Source: Parafrankia sp. EUN1f (GTDB lineage: Bacteria > Actinomycetota > Actinomycetes > Frankiales > Frankiaceae). Taken from it: a stretch of DNA of 59,823 bases. The position numbers were made by a program, and so were the translations under genes. Position 1 is the stretch's first letter, and every line of letters begins with the position of its first letter. Shown piece after piece: positions 1 to 9,388 of this stretch. Location of the stretch: NCBI RefSeq assembly GCF_000177675.1, contig NZ_ADGX01000049.1:1-59823 (forward strand), written 5' to 3'. The notes under the pieces are model-generated. The model was not told where the DNA came from, ran no database searches, and worked only from the letters and a program-made list of their open reading frames with translations.

Positions 1-226
1 CGACGGCCAGCGGCAGGGCGCCGATGGAGGCAGGTTGGTCGACGACGACCAGCACGGTGCCGTGCTTGGCTTGCAGCCGGGTGAATACCTCCCGCAGTTT
101 CGGTTCGTTGTTGGGTAGCCGCTTGTCGAACGCCTTCTTCCCGGCTGGGGTGAGAGCGGTGGCATGGTGTTCGCCCTTGCCCACGTCCAGGCCCAGGTAG
201 ACGTCGATGCCACCGGTATCGATCAC
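1..226 (-). CDS. IS110-family transposase, N-terminal part (runs off the window)
   Basis: The minus strand reads from a GTG at 226 into GIDVYLGLDVGKGEHHATAL and on through KKAFDKRLPNNEPKLREVF and VLVVVDQPASIGALPLAV to the window edge. This is the RuvC-like DEDD N-terminus typical of IS110 transposases; the first catalytic Asp lies in GLDVGKG. A GGGAG ribosome binding site precedes the GTG. The C-terminal half lies outside the window, so intactness cannot be judged. About 200 bp of non-coding IS end follow on the right. Confidence 0.85.
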   Translation of the reverse strand, partial: MIDTGGIDVYLGLDVGKGEHHATALTPAGKKAFDKRLPNNEPKLREVFTRLQAKHGTVLVVVDQPASIGALPLAV

Positions 227-423
227 GTGCTGTCTCCCGCGAGCGCTGTCTACTTTCCCGGCCTCACCTGCGGCATCAGCGTGCCGGCATCCACGTTACG
301 AAGAGCCTGTCTCGCTCACGATGAGTTCGACGGTCATGCCCCTGATCAGCGGTCTGCCGATGCCTCCGGAACTTGGTGACACCACTTTTTCGATCATGAC
401 CGACGAGGGGCTCAAGTCATGCC

Positions 424-1346
424 AGGTCCGGAGGCCGGGAGCCCCGTTGCGGGGCCATCCAGAAGGTAACGGGGTTCGGGTTCCGCCCGCTGTGGGCGTT
501 CGCCGACCACGGCCCGGACGGGTCCGGGGAGCCGCTGGCAGTGCTGCTGCGACCGGGTAACGCCGGAGCGAACACGGCCGCCGACCACGTCATCGTGGCC
601 ACCGCTGCACTGGCGCAGCTACCCCGGCGGCTGCGCCGGAGCCGGTCGGTGCTGATCCGGACCGACAGCGGCGGCGGCACACACGCGTTCCTCGACTGGC
701 TGCACCGCCGCCGGCTGGCCTACTCGGTCGGGTTCACCCTGCCCGACACCGCCGCCGAGGCGATCGCGAAGGTTCCCGCGGGCGCGTGGACCCCCGCCTA
801 CGACGCAGACGGGCAGCCCCGCGACGGCGCGTGGGTCGGTCGAACTGACCGGGCTGATGGACCTGTCCGGCTGGCCGGAAGGCATGCGGGTCCTCGTGCG
901 TAAGGAACGCCCGCATCCGGGCGCCCAGCTGCGGATCGTCGACCCGGACGGGAACCGCTGCACCGCATTCGCGACGAACACCCGCCGCGGACAACTCGCT
1001 GACCTGGAGCTACGTCACCGCCGCCGGGCCCGCTGCGAGGACCGGATCCGCGCCGCGAAGGACACCGGTCTGACCAACCTGCCCCTGCACGACTTCACCC
1101 AGAACCAGATCTGGTGCGCTGTCGATCGCCCTCGACCTGCTCGCCTGGACCCAGACCCTCGCCCTAGCCGGCCACACCGCACGCCGCTGGGAACCGAAAC
1201 GCCTACGGCACCGGCTGTTCACCATCGCCGGACGCGTCGCGTGCCACGCCCGCAACACCGTGATACACCTATCCGCCCACCACCCCTGGGCAGCGCTCGC
1301 CGTCCAGACCCTGACCGTTCTCCGTGAGTTGCCCGACCCCGGATAG
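424..1346 (+). pseudogene. IS1380-family transposase, 5'-truncated and frameshifted
   Basis: Translation in three successive frames rebuilds one DDE transposase: FGFRPLWAFADHGPDG, then a LRPGNAGANTAADHV block, RTDSGGGTHAFLDWL (central catalytic Asp region), a switch near 835, GLMDLSGWPEGMRVLVRKERPHP, a switch near 1118, and LDLLAWTQTLALAGHTARRW to a stop at 1346. This order matches IS1380 transposases. The N-terminal third is missing and two indels break the frame, so it is dead. Confidence 0.8.
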
Positions 1347-1557
1347 CCACCCGGACCTGCCCTGCCCCGACGACCCGCACCACCCCCGGCCGTGGACCGG
1401 CGCCCCAGCCCGCGCGACAGCGGGCCACCCCGTCACACCCCAACCACACAACTCAACATCAAAAACGGGGCGGGACGACCGACAAACCGACCCAGCCACC
1501 CGGCGAAAGATCGAGGCTAGATAGTTGAACTGCGGTGGGGAACGAGGTATTCTCTCG

Positions 1558-1580
1558 TTTTGAGACATGCTGAATCTAAA
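1558..1580 (+). promoter_or_regulatory. Recurrent 23-bp motif, copy A
   Basis: TTTTGAGAC, six variable bases, AATCTAAA. The motif ends 39 bp before the TTG start at 1620 and shares 17 of 23 positions with copy D at 27035. See the finding on the shared motif. A TetR or similar operator, or a promoter core, is an inference. Confidence 0.45.
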
Positions 1581-1619
1581 TTGGTGAGACCGGCGAGACA
1601 AAGGTTGAGAGGAGTAACG

Positions 1620-2021
1620 TTGCGCAGCACTGCCGCAACCGAGCCACTCCCCCGGTGCTACGCGCCCACCTGCCAGGCGCGTGACTATGAGCGGATCTGG
1701 ACACGCTACGACGACGAGATCATCTATGATGACCACGTACCCGGAACCGTGAACGACACGATCGAGGCGACGAAGAAGTTTTTCGGCGAAACAATGTCGG
1801 GGCCGAACACGAATCGGGTCGTCATCGCGATTCACGCGACAGACGACAGATTCGAGCCAGAAGGGCATTTGAGGGGAGTGCGCGACATTCCTGGCGTGAC
1901 ACACCAGCCGGAGCTTAGAGGTGCCCTGCACCTCCGTCGGCGAGGTGCGCAATGGCAATATCATCGCGAACCAGCCTACTGGGACAATCACGGTCTGCTG
2001 CGGCAGCTCGGGTTGAGGTAA
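1620..2021 (+). pseudogene. NTF2/SnoaL-like small protein, decayed paralogue of 29335-29745
   Basis: A TTG start at 1620 follows GAGAGGAG. The product aligns along its length with the intact protein at 29335: RDYERIWTRYDDEIIYDD corresponds to RDFERIWTFYDDDIVYED, and both end in QLGLR. Between roughly 1905 and 1975 the aligned reading is in another frame (VPCTSVGEVRNGNIIAN against VPCASVGEVRNGKILAN), so two compensating indels scramble about 20 residues while leaving the frame open to the stop. Members of this cone-shaped fold act as small-molecule isomerases, cyclases or hydrolases; the substrate is unknown. The stop is 4 bp before the next gene, so they form one unit. It may be non-functional. 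Confidence 0.6.
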
Positions 2022-2025
2022 TCTG

Positions 2026-3168
2026 ATGTCGCTACTCGGCCCTCTCGACGAACATCTCAACCACCAGACCTCCCGACCCTTTCTGGTACCCGGGTCCACT
2101 GACCACCGCTTCTACGACCGGCACTGGTTCGAGGTCGTTCACCCCACGGGAGAGTTGCTGCTGCTGTGCGGCATAGGCATCTACAAGAACATGGGGGTGG
2201 CCGACGGCTTCCTGGTCGTCCAGCATCAGCGGCAGCAGACTAATGTGCGGGTGTCCCGACCGCTGGGCCAGGATCCTTCGGCCACGGTGGGTCCGCTGAG
2301 CATCGAGGTGCTCGAGCCCTACGAGCGCATCCGGCTCCGGCTCGCCGCCGGCGATCACCCGCTCGCCGCGGATTTGTCGTGGGCCAGCACGTCCCCGGCG
2401 CACCTCGAGGCCCCGCACTTCACCTTCCGGGACGGCCGGGTCGTGCAGGACACCAGCCGCTACGACCAACTGGGCTCGCTCTCCGGTTGGGTGGACCTGG
2501 ACGGCGTTCGATTCAACTCCGACGACTGGTGGGGCGTCCGTGACCATTCCTGGGGGGTGCGGCCCGACATCGGCGGTTTCGAGCCGAAGCACGGGCACCC
2601 CCCGCGGTCGTCGTTCCTGTGGCTGTGGGCATCGGCCTCCACGCCGAAACTGTCACTCTTCTTCCAATACCGCGAGGACGGCGACGGACGGCAGCAGCAC
2701 CTCGACGGGGTCGTGGTCCAGACCGGCGCCGAGCCGGGTCTCCCGGTCCCGATCGAGCGCATCGAGCACGACATCACGTTCATCCCGGGCAGCCGGGACT
2801 GGACCGCACTGGTCTACCGGCTTCATCTGGCCGACGGCCGGCTGATCACCGTCGAGGCCGAGGCACTGCAGAGTGCCTGGGCCTACCGTGGAACCGGATA
2901 CGAGAACGGATACTTCGACAGTCTCGGCGTCGGCGTTCCGCGTGGGACGGCCATCGAGGCCGATGTCATCGACCTCACCGTCCCGGGCAACGTCACGAAG
3001 GACGGCGTGCCCTACTTCCCCGGCCACCGAGAGCAGCCGGCCCGCGTCCGCATCGACGGCGTACCCGGGACCGCGCACCTACCGGTGATGAGCGCGGGAC
3101 GCGTCCAGCGGTACGGGCTCGGGCTCGGCGTTCACCGCCCTCGAAACCTCGTAGGCCGTCGCCTCTGA
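2026..3168 (+). CDS. Lipocalin-fold-like protein (DUF7064/7065 type), 3' end altered by an IS
   Basis: A 380-residue soluble protein with RDHSWGVR (about residue 171) and repeated beta-rich segments, resembling actinobacterial proteins annotated DUF7064/DUF7065, which have a CrtC/AttH-like fold and often sit beside acyl-CoA ligases. The family role is not established. It starts 4 bp after the NTF2-like gene and probably shares its transcript. The last five residues and the stop come from the terminal inverted repeat of the small IS630-like element inserted at 3154, so the native C-terminus is replaced; a natural-looking alternative reading (AFTALETS) in another frame just before the insertion suggests further damage. 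Family assignment is from pattern only. Confidence 0.5.
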   Translation: MSLLGPLDEHLNHQTSRPFLVPGSTDHRFYDRHWFEVVHPTGELLLLCGIGIYKNMGVADGFLVVQHQRQQTNVRVSRPLGQDPSATVGPLSIEVLEPYERIRLRLAAGDHPLAADLSWASTSPAHLEAPHFTFRDGRVVQDTSRYDQLGSLSGWVDLDGVRFNSDDWWGVRDHSWGVRPDIGGFEPKHGHPPRSSFLWLWASASTPKLSLFFQYREDGDGRQQHLDGVVVQTGAEPGLPVPIERIEHDITFIPGSRDWTALVYRLHLADGRLITVEAEALQSAWAYRGTGYENGYFDSLGVGVPRGTAIEADVIDLTVPGNVTKDGVPYFPGHREQPARVRIDGVPGTAHLPVMSAGRVQRYGLGLGVHRPRNLVGRRL

Positions 3169-3629
3169 TATTCGACGGGGATGCGGTAGATCGGTGGTGT
3201 TGGCCTTCTTTCCGCTGCCGTGATGACGTGTCGTATCGAGGTCGGGGTTACCACCCGTGGTGCTGATGTGCCCAGGAGGTCGCCCAGCTCCTGGCCATCG
3301 ACTGTTCTTAGGCCGAGAGGGTCATTCTCGTCTTGGACAACCTCAAACACCCAATCACTCGGCTCCCTCTACGAAGCCTTCACACCGGCCGACGCCTCGA
3401 GATCCACCACACCCCCGACACCGCTCTTGACTCAACATCGCCGAGATCGAAGTCCGCCCTGACCTGCCAATGCCTCGGCGGTCAAATCGCCGACCTGGAC
3501 ATCATGAACACCGAACTCACCACCTGGCGGAACGCAGTCGACACCCACCAGCGGTAGGTCCCGCTTCACCGCCAGCGACGCCCGCACCAAACTCCTCCAC
3601 CTCTACCCTGAACATTAGAAGCGACGGCC
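3154..3629. mobile_element. Internally deleted IS630-like element, 476 bp, with TA target duplication
   Basis: The ends are 13-bp inverted repeats matching at 12 of 13 positions (GGCCGTCGCCTCT against GGCCGTCGCTTCT), each flanked by TA (3152-3153 and 3630-3631), the target duplication expected of the IS630/Tc1/mariner group. The interior retains the 3' part of a transposase in broken frames (LVLDNLKHPIT, IHHTPDT, TCQCLGGQIADLDIMNTELTTW). The 5' half of the transposase is gone, so any movement would need help in trans. Confidence 0.7.
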
Positions 3630-3652
3630 TACTTGTCTCCCGTGATCCTTTT

Positions 3653-4310
3653 ACCTATTGACGGCAGCTGCGTTTTTTGTTGACGAGTTTGCGGATGCGT
3701 GGTCAGGGTGAGGCGGACCTGGCGAGGATTTCGTCGGCTGTGGCTGTCCAGGTGAACGGCTCGGCGTCGAGGTTTCCAGTGGGTGATGTAATCGCGGACC
3801 TGGGGGGGGGTGAGGGCGGCCACGGAGGGAGAGGCGCCGCGACATCGCCTGCCGGGTGGTGATCCCAACGAGGTCTCGATCTGGTTGATCCATGCCGAGC
3901 CGACGGCGGTGAGGTGGAAGTGAACGTGCCTTCAGCCAGTTCTCGCCATCGGGGTGGTGTGAGTCGGCCGGTTGTCCAGCACGACGTGAACCTGCCGCGA
4001 TGGCCTTGGTCAGGCACGCGAGGAACGCCGTGCCGTCACGGACCGTGCGGCACTCGCCGTATACCTGCCCGGTCGCGGTGTTCAGAGGGGCGAACAGGTT
4101 CGTCGTACCCCGGCGGACGTAGTCGTGGGTGCGAGTCTCAGTGGTCCCGAAGCTGATCGGCAGCAGCGGCTGGGTGCGGTCCAACGCGTTGGTCGGCTTG
4201 TAGGCGTGCCACAGCACGATCCGCGCCCGGGTCGCCACGTCCGGGATGTTGACCAGCGCCACCAGCTCGAACCGCTGCTCACCACGCACTCCACGAGATC
4301 ACTCTGGCGG
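3653..4310 (-). pseudogene. IS630-family transposase, second copy, truncated and frameshifted
   Basis: The minus strand reads RTHDYVRRGTTNLFAPLNTATGQVYGECR (first catalytic Asp in THDYVRRG), then in shifted frames segments equivalent to a WINQIETWFGIITRQ block and a RDYITHWN...AEPFTWTATADEIL tail. This is a DDE endonuclease of the IS630 type but a different lineage from the 476-bp element next to it. Several indels and loss of the N-terminus make it inactive. Confidence 0.7.
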
Positions 4311-4373
4311 AGCACCAGGGGATGTAAAGGAAGCAGGATCACGAGGTACTAGCCTGACGCTTTCCCCCGTGAC

Positions 4374-4385
4374 TGCATATATGCA
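4374..4385. promoter_or_regulatory. TGCATATATGCA palindrome before the acyl ligase
   Basis: A perfect 12-bp palindrome lies 41 bp upstream of the ATG at 4427 in the only non-IS sequence before that gene. It is AT-rich against a GC-rich background, so it could be part of a promoter or operator; nothing else supports this. Confidence 0.25.
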
Positions 4386-4426
4386 CCCGCGGCGCCTGTG
4401 AACGGAGACTCTCTAGGAGAAGGCCA

Positions 4427-6073
4427 ATGTCCTCCCATGACAACAACGCAACATCCGAGTACGGTCCTCTGGTGGTCGACCCCGACACAGTTCTCGACGC
4501 GCTCGACCGGGCCGTCCGCCAGGCACCCGATCGGCTCTTCCTTGATTTCGAGGGCGATACGTACACGTTCGCCGAAACCGCTGAGCGCGCAGCGAAGTTC
4601 GCCCACGCTCTGCGTGAGATCGGTGTCGGTCACGGGCAGACCGTGGTGACCCAGCTCGAGAACTCCATCGACATCATCACCGCCTGGTTCGCCATCAACA
4701 AGCTCGGCGCGGTCTGGGTGCCGCTCAACACCGCCTACCGGGGCGAGTTCCTGCGGCACCAGGTCGAGGACTCGCTGGCCGAGGTCGTCATCTGTGAGAG
4801 CTCCTACCTCGGTAGCGTGGCTCAGATCAGCGACCGGCTCACCCATCTGCGTCTGGTCCTCGTCCGGGGATCGATCGACTCTTCGGTGCCCTGCGCCGTC
4901 CCGGTGCAGGCGCTCGATGACCACCGTGGTTCGGACACCACGCCGATCGAGTCCACCGCGCGCCCCGGGGATCTGTCGATGCTCCTCTACACCTCCGGTA
5001 CCACGGGCCCCTCCAAGGGCTGCATGGTCTCGCACAACTACATCTGCAACCAGGCCAGGCAGTCCAACCAGTCCATCCCTCCCGGGCCGGGAGACGTTGT
5101 GTTTACGCCGCTGCCATTATTCCATGCCGCCGCCGTGGACACTGTCCTGAGCGGGCTGCTCGCCCAGGTGAGGGTGGCCGTGGCGGCCCGGTTCTCGGTC
5201 TCGAGATTTTGGCCCGAGATCGAGAGATCCGGAGCCACTGTCGCCCGACTGATGGCCTCCATCCTCCCGCTGGTCGCCCACGCGCCGGACACCGAAGCCA
5301 TGAAACGGTGCTACGGCCAGTTGCGCGCCGTCGTCGGCGGGCCGTTCCCCATCACGGTGCGGACGATCTGGCGCGAGCGCTTCGGCGTGGCCTTCACCAG
5401 CGCCCAGCAGTACGGTCTGACCGAGGGCGTGCGCCTAAGCATGGTCCGCATTGACGACGAGCCGCTCCCGGAGGACTGCGTCGGGCGGATAGTAGCCGAC
5501 CAGTACGATGTTGTCGTCCTCGACGAGTATGACAACATCCTCAAGGACGGCGAGCAGGGCGAGATCGCCTTCCGGCCGCGCCGCCCCGACATCATGTTCT
5601 CGGGATACTGGAACCGCCCCGAGGACACGGCGGCGGCCTGGCGGAACCTATGGATGCACACCGGGGACTACGGCCGCATCGAGGACGGTTGCCTGTTCTT
5701 CCTCGACCGGAAGAAGGACTACGTCCGTAACCGGGGCGAGAACATCTCCAGTTTCGAGATCGAGCGGGCCTTCCTGGCCCACCCCGGCATCGTGGAGATT
5801 GCCGCCCACGCCGCGGGCGCCGGCATCGCCGAGGACCAGCTGAAGATCACGGTCGTGCTGCGCGAGGGCTTCGTGCTCACCCCGGCCGATCTGTGTCACT
5901 GGGCCATGGACCACGTCCCGCACTTCGCGGTGCCCCGCTTCATCGAGTTCCGGGAAGAGCTGCCCCGCACTCCGACGAACAAGGTGGAGAAGTTCCGGCT
6001 GCGCCAACAGGGCGTCACGGCCACAACGTGGGACCGGGAAGCAGCCGGGATCCAGGCGCGGCGCCGGCGATGA
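4427..6073 (+). CDS. ATP-dependent acyl-CoA/acyl-AMP ligase (ANL superfamily)
   Basis: A 548-residue adenylate-forming enzyme that would activate a carboxylic acid with ATP and normally transfer it to CoA. Visible motifs: TSGTTGPSKG phosphate loop (about 189-198), QYGLTEG (A5), HTGDYGRIEDG with DRKKDYVRNRGENIS (hinge, A8) and PRTPTNKVEKFR near the end with the catalytic Lys. It starts after AGGAGAAGG. The stop overlaps the next start (ATGA at 6070), coupling it to the phosphotransferase. It is closely similar along its length to the ligase at 29763, sharing GCMVSxNYxC, FSVSRFWxEIERSGA and WMHxGDxGRIEDG. The CaiC-like appearance does not define the substrate. Confidence 0.85.
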   Translation: MSSHDNNATSEYGPLVVDPDTVLDALDRAVRQAPDRLFLDFEGDTYTFAETAERAAKFAHALREIGVGHGQTVVTQLENSIDIITAWFAINKLGAVWVPLNTAYRGEFLRHQVEDSLAEVVICESSYLGSVAQISDRLTHLRLVLVRGSIDSSVPCAVPVQALDDHRGSDTTPIESTARPGDLSMLLYTSGTTGPSKGCMVSHNYICNQARQSNQSIPPGPGDVVFTPLPLFHAAAVDTVLSGLLAQVRVAVAARFSVSRFWPEIERSGATVARLMASILPLVAHAPDTEAMKRCYGQLRAVVGGPFPITVRTIWRERFGVAFTSAQQYGLTEGVRLSMVRIDDEPLPEDCVGRIVADQYDVVVLDEYDNILKDGEQGEIAFRPRRPDIMFSGYWNRPEDTAAAWRNLWMHTGDYGRIEDGCLFFLDRKKDYVRNRGENISSFEIERAFLAHPGIVEIAAHAAGAGIAEDQLKITVVLREGFVLTPADLCHWAMDHVPHFAVPRFIEFREELPRTPTNKVEKFRLRQQGVTATTWDREAAGIQARRRR

Positions 6074-7404
6074 CGACAGCCCGCAGAGAGGATCGACCGA
6101 TCATGTCGGCTGACGACGCAGCGGCGCTGCCTGGCCGTGTGCTCGCCTCGCTCGCCGGTGAACTGGATACGCTGAGCGCCGAGCTTACCGACGGGGACGT
6201 GTCGGCCCGGCTGCGACAGGCCGCCGATCTGGCGCGCTGGGTGCGCGGTCGCATCCTGAGGGATCCCGACCTCGAGCGCGACGAGGCATTGACTCTGAAC
6301 GCACGGCTGGCAGACGGCGCAGAACCACCGGAGGTCGGCGAGGCTCTACGTCGCATCCTGAACGCCCGCTCCGTTCCTGAACCAGCGGAACGGGCGGATC
6401 GTTCGGGTGAGGTCGGCATACCGGCCCTGTCCACTCCCGAGGTGACCGCCTACCTGCGGTCGAGCCGGGACGACGCCTCGGCGACCGCCCACAGCGTGCG
6501 GGTCATGACCGGCGGCTTCTCCAAGCAGACCTTCCTCGTCGACGCGACCCTCGACGGCACCCGGCAGGAGCTCGTGTTCCGCCAGGTCCCGTCGAGCCGC
6601 CGGGCCGGTTCCCTGGCGCCCGAGTTCAATGTGCTCAAGGCCGTGCACGCGGCGGGCCTACCGACGCCGGAACCACTCTGGATCGAATCCGGCGACAACG
6701 CATTGGGTGGAGCCTTCTTCGTGACCCGGCGCGCCCCCGGCCACACTGTGGGCGACGTTTGGGGGGCACGCTCCGCCGACGTCCAGCTGTGTCTTGACGT
6801 CGCCCGGTTCTACGCCCGTCTGCACCGCATGGACCATCGCGACCTCACACCGCCGATCTCGCCGCGACACACACCGGAACAACTTGATTTCATGATCACC
6901 TGGCAGATGGAGACGCTGGCCAAGCGCGGGATCGTTCCGGAACCGGAACTACTCATTCTGATCACGTGGCTGCGGGCCAATACTCCGCAGCCGGCCGAGC
7001 GAGCCTCGCTGATTCACGGTGACGCCGCTTTCTCTAATCTGCTGGTCGACGACGGCCGGATCAGCGCCGTCCTGGACTGGGAGGCGTCCCATGTCGGGAA
7101 CGCCGCGGAAGAACTGGCTTATCTGCGTTCCTCCGTCGAGCCTCTCCTGCCCTGGAGCCAGTTCCTGGACGCCTACCAGGACGCCGGCGGCGTTGTGCCC
7201 GACGCGCAGTCACTGCGCTACTTCGCGGTGTGGAGCCACACGTGGCGCTACATCGGGTGTCTCTGGCTGAGCCAGACATACGAACAGACGGGAAGGTACG
7301 AATCCGCCATCGCGGCCTACGTCAACGGGCCCCGGTTCCTCCAGGCTGCGGTCGACGCTGCCTTCCCGTCTCGTGGCCCGCACCTACGAAGGGAATCTGA
7401 ATGA
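6070..7404 (+). CDS. APH-type phosphotransferase family protein
   Basis: A 444-residue protein with an N-terminal helical segment (to about 120) and an APH/choline-kinase-like domain. HGDAAFSNLL (about 316) carries the catalytic Asp and the metal-binding Asn, and DWEASHVG gives the second metal ligand; FSKQTFLV corresponds to the glycine-loop region. Relatives near acyl-CoA genes include ACAD10-like kinases and putative hydroxyacyl or alkanol kinases. The ATG overlaps the stop of the ligase gene (ATGA), so the two are probably translated together. The substrate cannot be read from sequence; antibiotic resistance is not implied. Confidence 0.8.
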   Translation: MTTARREDRPIMSADDAAALPGRVLASLAGELDTLSAELTDGDVSARLRQAADLARWVRGRILRDPDLERDEALTLNARLADGAEPPEVGEALRRILNARSVPEPAERADRSGEVGIPALSTPEVTAYLRSSRDDASATAHSVRVMTGGFSKQTFLVDATLDGTRQELVFRQVPSSRRAGSLAPEFNVLKAVHAAGLPTPEPLWIESGDNALGGAFFVTRRAPGHTVGDVWGARSADVQLCLDVARFYARLHRMDHRDLTPPISPRHTPEQLDFMITWQMETLAKRGIVPEPELLILITWLRANTPQPAERASLIHGDAAFSNLLVDDGRISAVLDWEASHVGNAAEELAYLRSSVEPLLPWSQFLDAYQDAGGVVPDAQSLRYFAVWSHTWRYIGCLWLSQTYEQTGRYESAIAAYVNGPRFLQAAVDAAFPSRGPHLRRESE

Positions 7405-7409
7405 CCGTG

Positions 7410-8092
7410 TCAAGCCGCCGCGGTAGCGGGTTGGGGCGCGGTTGGTGCGAATGTGCGGCCGTCGCGCAGCGTGCCCAGAGGACGTCGACCAGGCGAGGGC
7501 GAGGGCGAGCTTGGATGTGAATGAGCTGTTCGTAGCGTCTGCGGTCGTAGAAGGTCCTCGACGATCCTGGTGCGCGGATGCTGGACGAGGCCGGCATATA
7601 GAACACCCGTGGCAGCCTGCGACTGTAGCGCTTGGGACGGCTCAGGTTCCCGGTGGCCCGGCCCGAGTCCTGAGCGACGGGCACAGGCCCGGCGTAGGAC
7701 GCCAGACGGCCGGCGGCGGCGAACCCGCCCAGGGTGCCGCCGGTGGCGACCATGAACTCCGCGCCGAGGTTCGGTCCGGACCCGGCAACACGATGATCCC
7801 CGCCCGGGGGTGGGTCCGGAACCGGCTGGTGATCAGCTTGTCGGTGGGCTTGATCTGCCGGTCCAGGTCCAGCATCTGGCGGGCGAGCCGAGCGACGAGC
7901 ACCGCCGTGGCGGCCTCGCCTGGCAGCCGCACGGTCTGCCCGGCCGGCGCCGTGGTGGCTATGGCGGGGATGCCCTTGGGCCAGGCGCCCTGCTCACACA
8001 GGTGGGCCGCGACGCCGTCCACCCCAGCGGCCGATCCGCCAACACCCGAACTCCTGTTATCGCAGCTCAACCCCACGGATGCCAACAGGTCC
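7410..8092 (-). pseudogene. IS110-family transposase, C-terminal part, frameshifted
   Basis: Minus-strand segments LVARLARQMLDLDRQIK, then in other frames ATGGTLGGFAAAGRLASYAG, RPKRYSRRLPRVFY, RAPGSSRTFYDRRRYEQLIH and a RDGRTFAPTAP-like tail rebuild the helix-rich C-terminal part of IS110 transposases, with the catalytic Ser region lying among them. It ends 5 bp after the phosphotransferase stop. Multiple frame changes make it inactive. The N-terminal RuvC-like domain is not present here. Confidence 0.75.
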
Positions 8093-8261
8093 CTAAACAG
8101 GGACGGCCCGCATCAGATCTGAATCAGTGGCCAAGGCGTCCAGAACAACAGGGCGGCCATTCCTCTCGAGCCACCAAGCGGCAACTCCCCATCAGACACA
8201 CCCCGTCGCCCCGAGCATCCAGGGCACCAAACCCAGACAACACCAACCTTAGGGAGGTCCC

Positions 8262-9173
8262 ATGAACACTACCTACGACCTGACCGTCCTCGCGACCGGC
8301 GGCGCCTACTTCGAGGCGCCCCGCTGGCGGGACGGCCGCTGGTGGGTCTCCGACCTTTACCGCAAGGGCATCTACACCCATACACCGGACGGAAGGCAGG
8401 AGCAGGTCGTCGCCCTCGAGCACCAGCCATCCGGCCTCGGTTTCCTGCCCGACGGCAGCCTGCTCTACGTCAGTCAAGAAGACCAGCTGATCTACCGGCG
8501 CTCGATCGACGGGTCGTCAACCACCGTCCACGCCGACCTTTCCGGTGTGTGCGTCGGTGACCTCAACGACCTGGTGGTCGACGACCGCGGGTTCGCCTAC
8601 GTGGGCTTCTTCGGCTTCGACCCCTTCGCGGATCAGCCCCCCGTACCCGCATCCGTCGTCTGTGTCCGGCCCGACGGCACCTTCTTCGTCGCCGCCGACG
8701 ACCTGATGTTCCCTAATGGATCGGTGATCACCGAGAACGGGTCCGAGCTCATCATCGGTGAGGGTATGGCGGGGTGCTACACCGCCTTCGACATCGGCGC
8801 CGACGGCTCGCTGAGCGGGCGCCGGCCGTGGGCGGTCCTGTCCCGCCCGGGCGACCGGTCCTCGACCACCTCGGCATTGCTGCAGAGCCTCGACGTGATC
8901 CTCGACGGTTGCTGCCTGGACGCGGAGGGAGCGATCTGGTCCGCAGACGTCCAAAACTGCCGGGTGATCCGCGTCGCGGAGGGCGGCGAGATCCTCGACG
9001 TCATCCCCGCACCGGAGGGGCAGAATGTCTTCGCGTGCATGTTAGGCGGAGACGACGGCCGCACCCTGCTCATGTGTGTAGCGCCCGGGCTGCGAGACAA
9101 CGACCGGCTCGGCGATCTGTCCGCCACTCTTCAGACCACCCGTGTTGCGGTTCCCCGGGCCGGACGGCCCTGA
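8262..9173 (+). CDS. SMP-30/gluconolactonase/LRE family protein
   Basis: A 303-residue six-bladed beta-propeller candidate: EAPRWRDGRWWVSD (first metal-binding Glu), GVCVGDLNDLVVDDRGFAYVG (conserved Asn/Asp), LMFPNGSVI (Asn) and LDAEGAIWSADV (Asp). Family members hydrolyse lactones or related esters using one divalent metal. AGGGAGGTCCC precedes the ATG. No partner gene overlaps it; the region upstream is IS110 debris. In this setting it could open a lactone produced by ring oxidation, which is inference. Confidence 0.85.
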   Translation: MNTTYDLTVLATGGAYFEAPRWRDGRWWVSDLYRKGIYTHTPDGRQEQVVALEHQPSGLGFLPDGSLLYVSQEDQLIYRRSIDGSSTTVHADLSGVCVGDLNDLVVDDRGFAYVGFFGFDPFADQPPVPASVVCVRPDGTFFVAADDLMFPNGSVITENGSELIIGEGMAGCYTAFDIGADGSLSGRRPWAVLSRPGDRSSTTSALLQSLDVILDGCCLDAEGAIWSADVQNCRVIRVAEGGEILDVIPAPEGQNVFACMLGGDDGRTLLMCVAPGLRDNDRLGDLSATLQTTRVAVPRAGRP

Positions 9174-9340
9174 GAACCCGTCCGAAGCCCACTCGCACAA
9201 TGGAGCTCGTCCGCGGTGGCGCACGCGCCCGATGTGGTGTCAGCACCTTCATGCGTAGGGGCCGGGCCTCGGCCGAGCACGGGTTCAGTCCACGCCGGGT
9301 AGACAGACCTGTCAAATCTGACGAGGAACGCGACCAGTGT

Positions 9341-9363
9341 GGTAGAAACGGGGCGTCTCAAAA
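9341..9363 (-). promoter_or_regulatory. Recurrent 23-bp motif, copy B
   Basis: On the minus strand the sequence begins TTTTGAGAC and ends CGTTTCTACC, matching copy D at 15 of 23 positions. It is inverted relative to the downstream gene and ends 25 bp before its ATG at 9389. Confidence 0.4.
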
Positions 9364-9388
9364 ATTAGAGCGACGAAGGAGGTTGTGT

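Noticed and set aside
6070-7404. Reading the phosphotransferase as an aminoglycoside resistance gene
   Set aside because: The APH fold is shared with many metabolic kinases, and its translational coupling to an acyl ligase favours a metabolic role.
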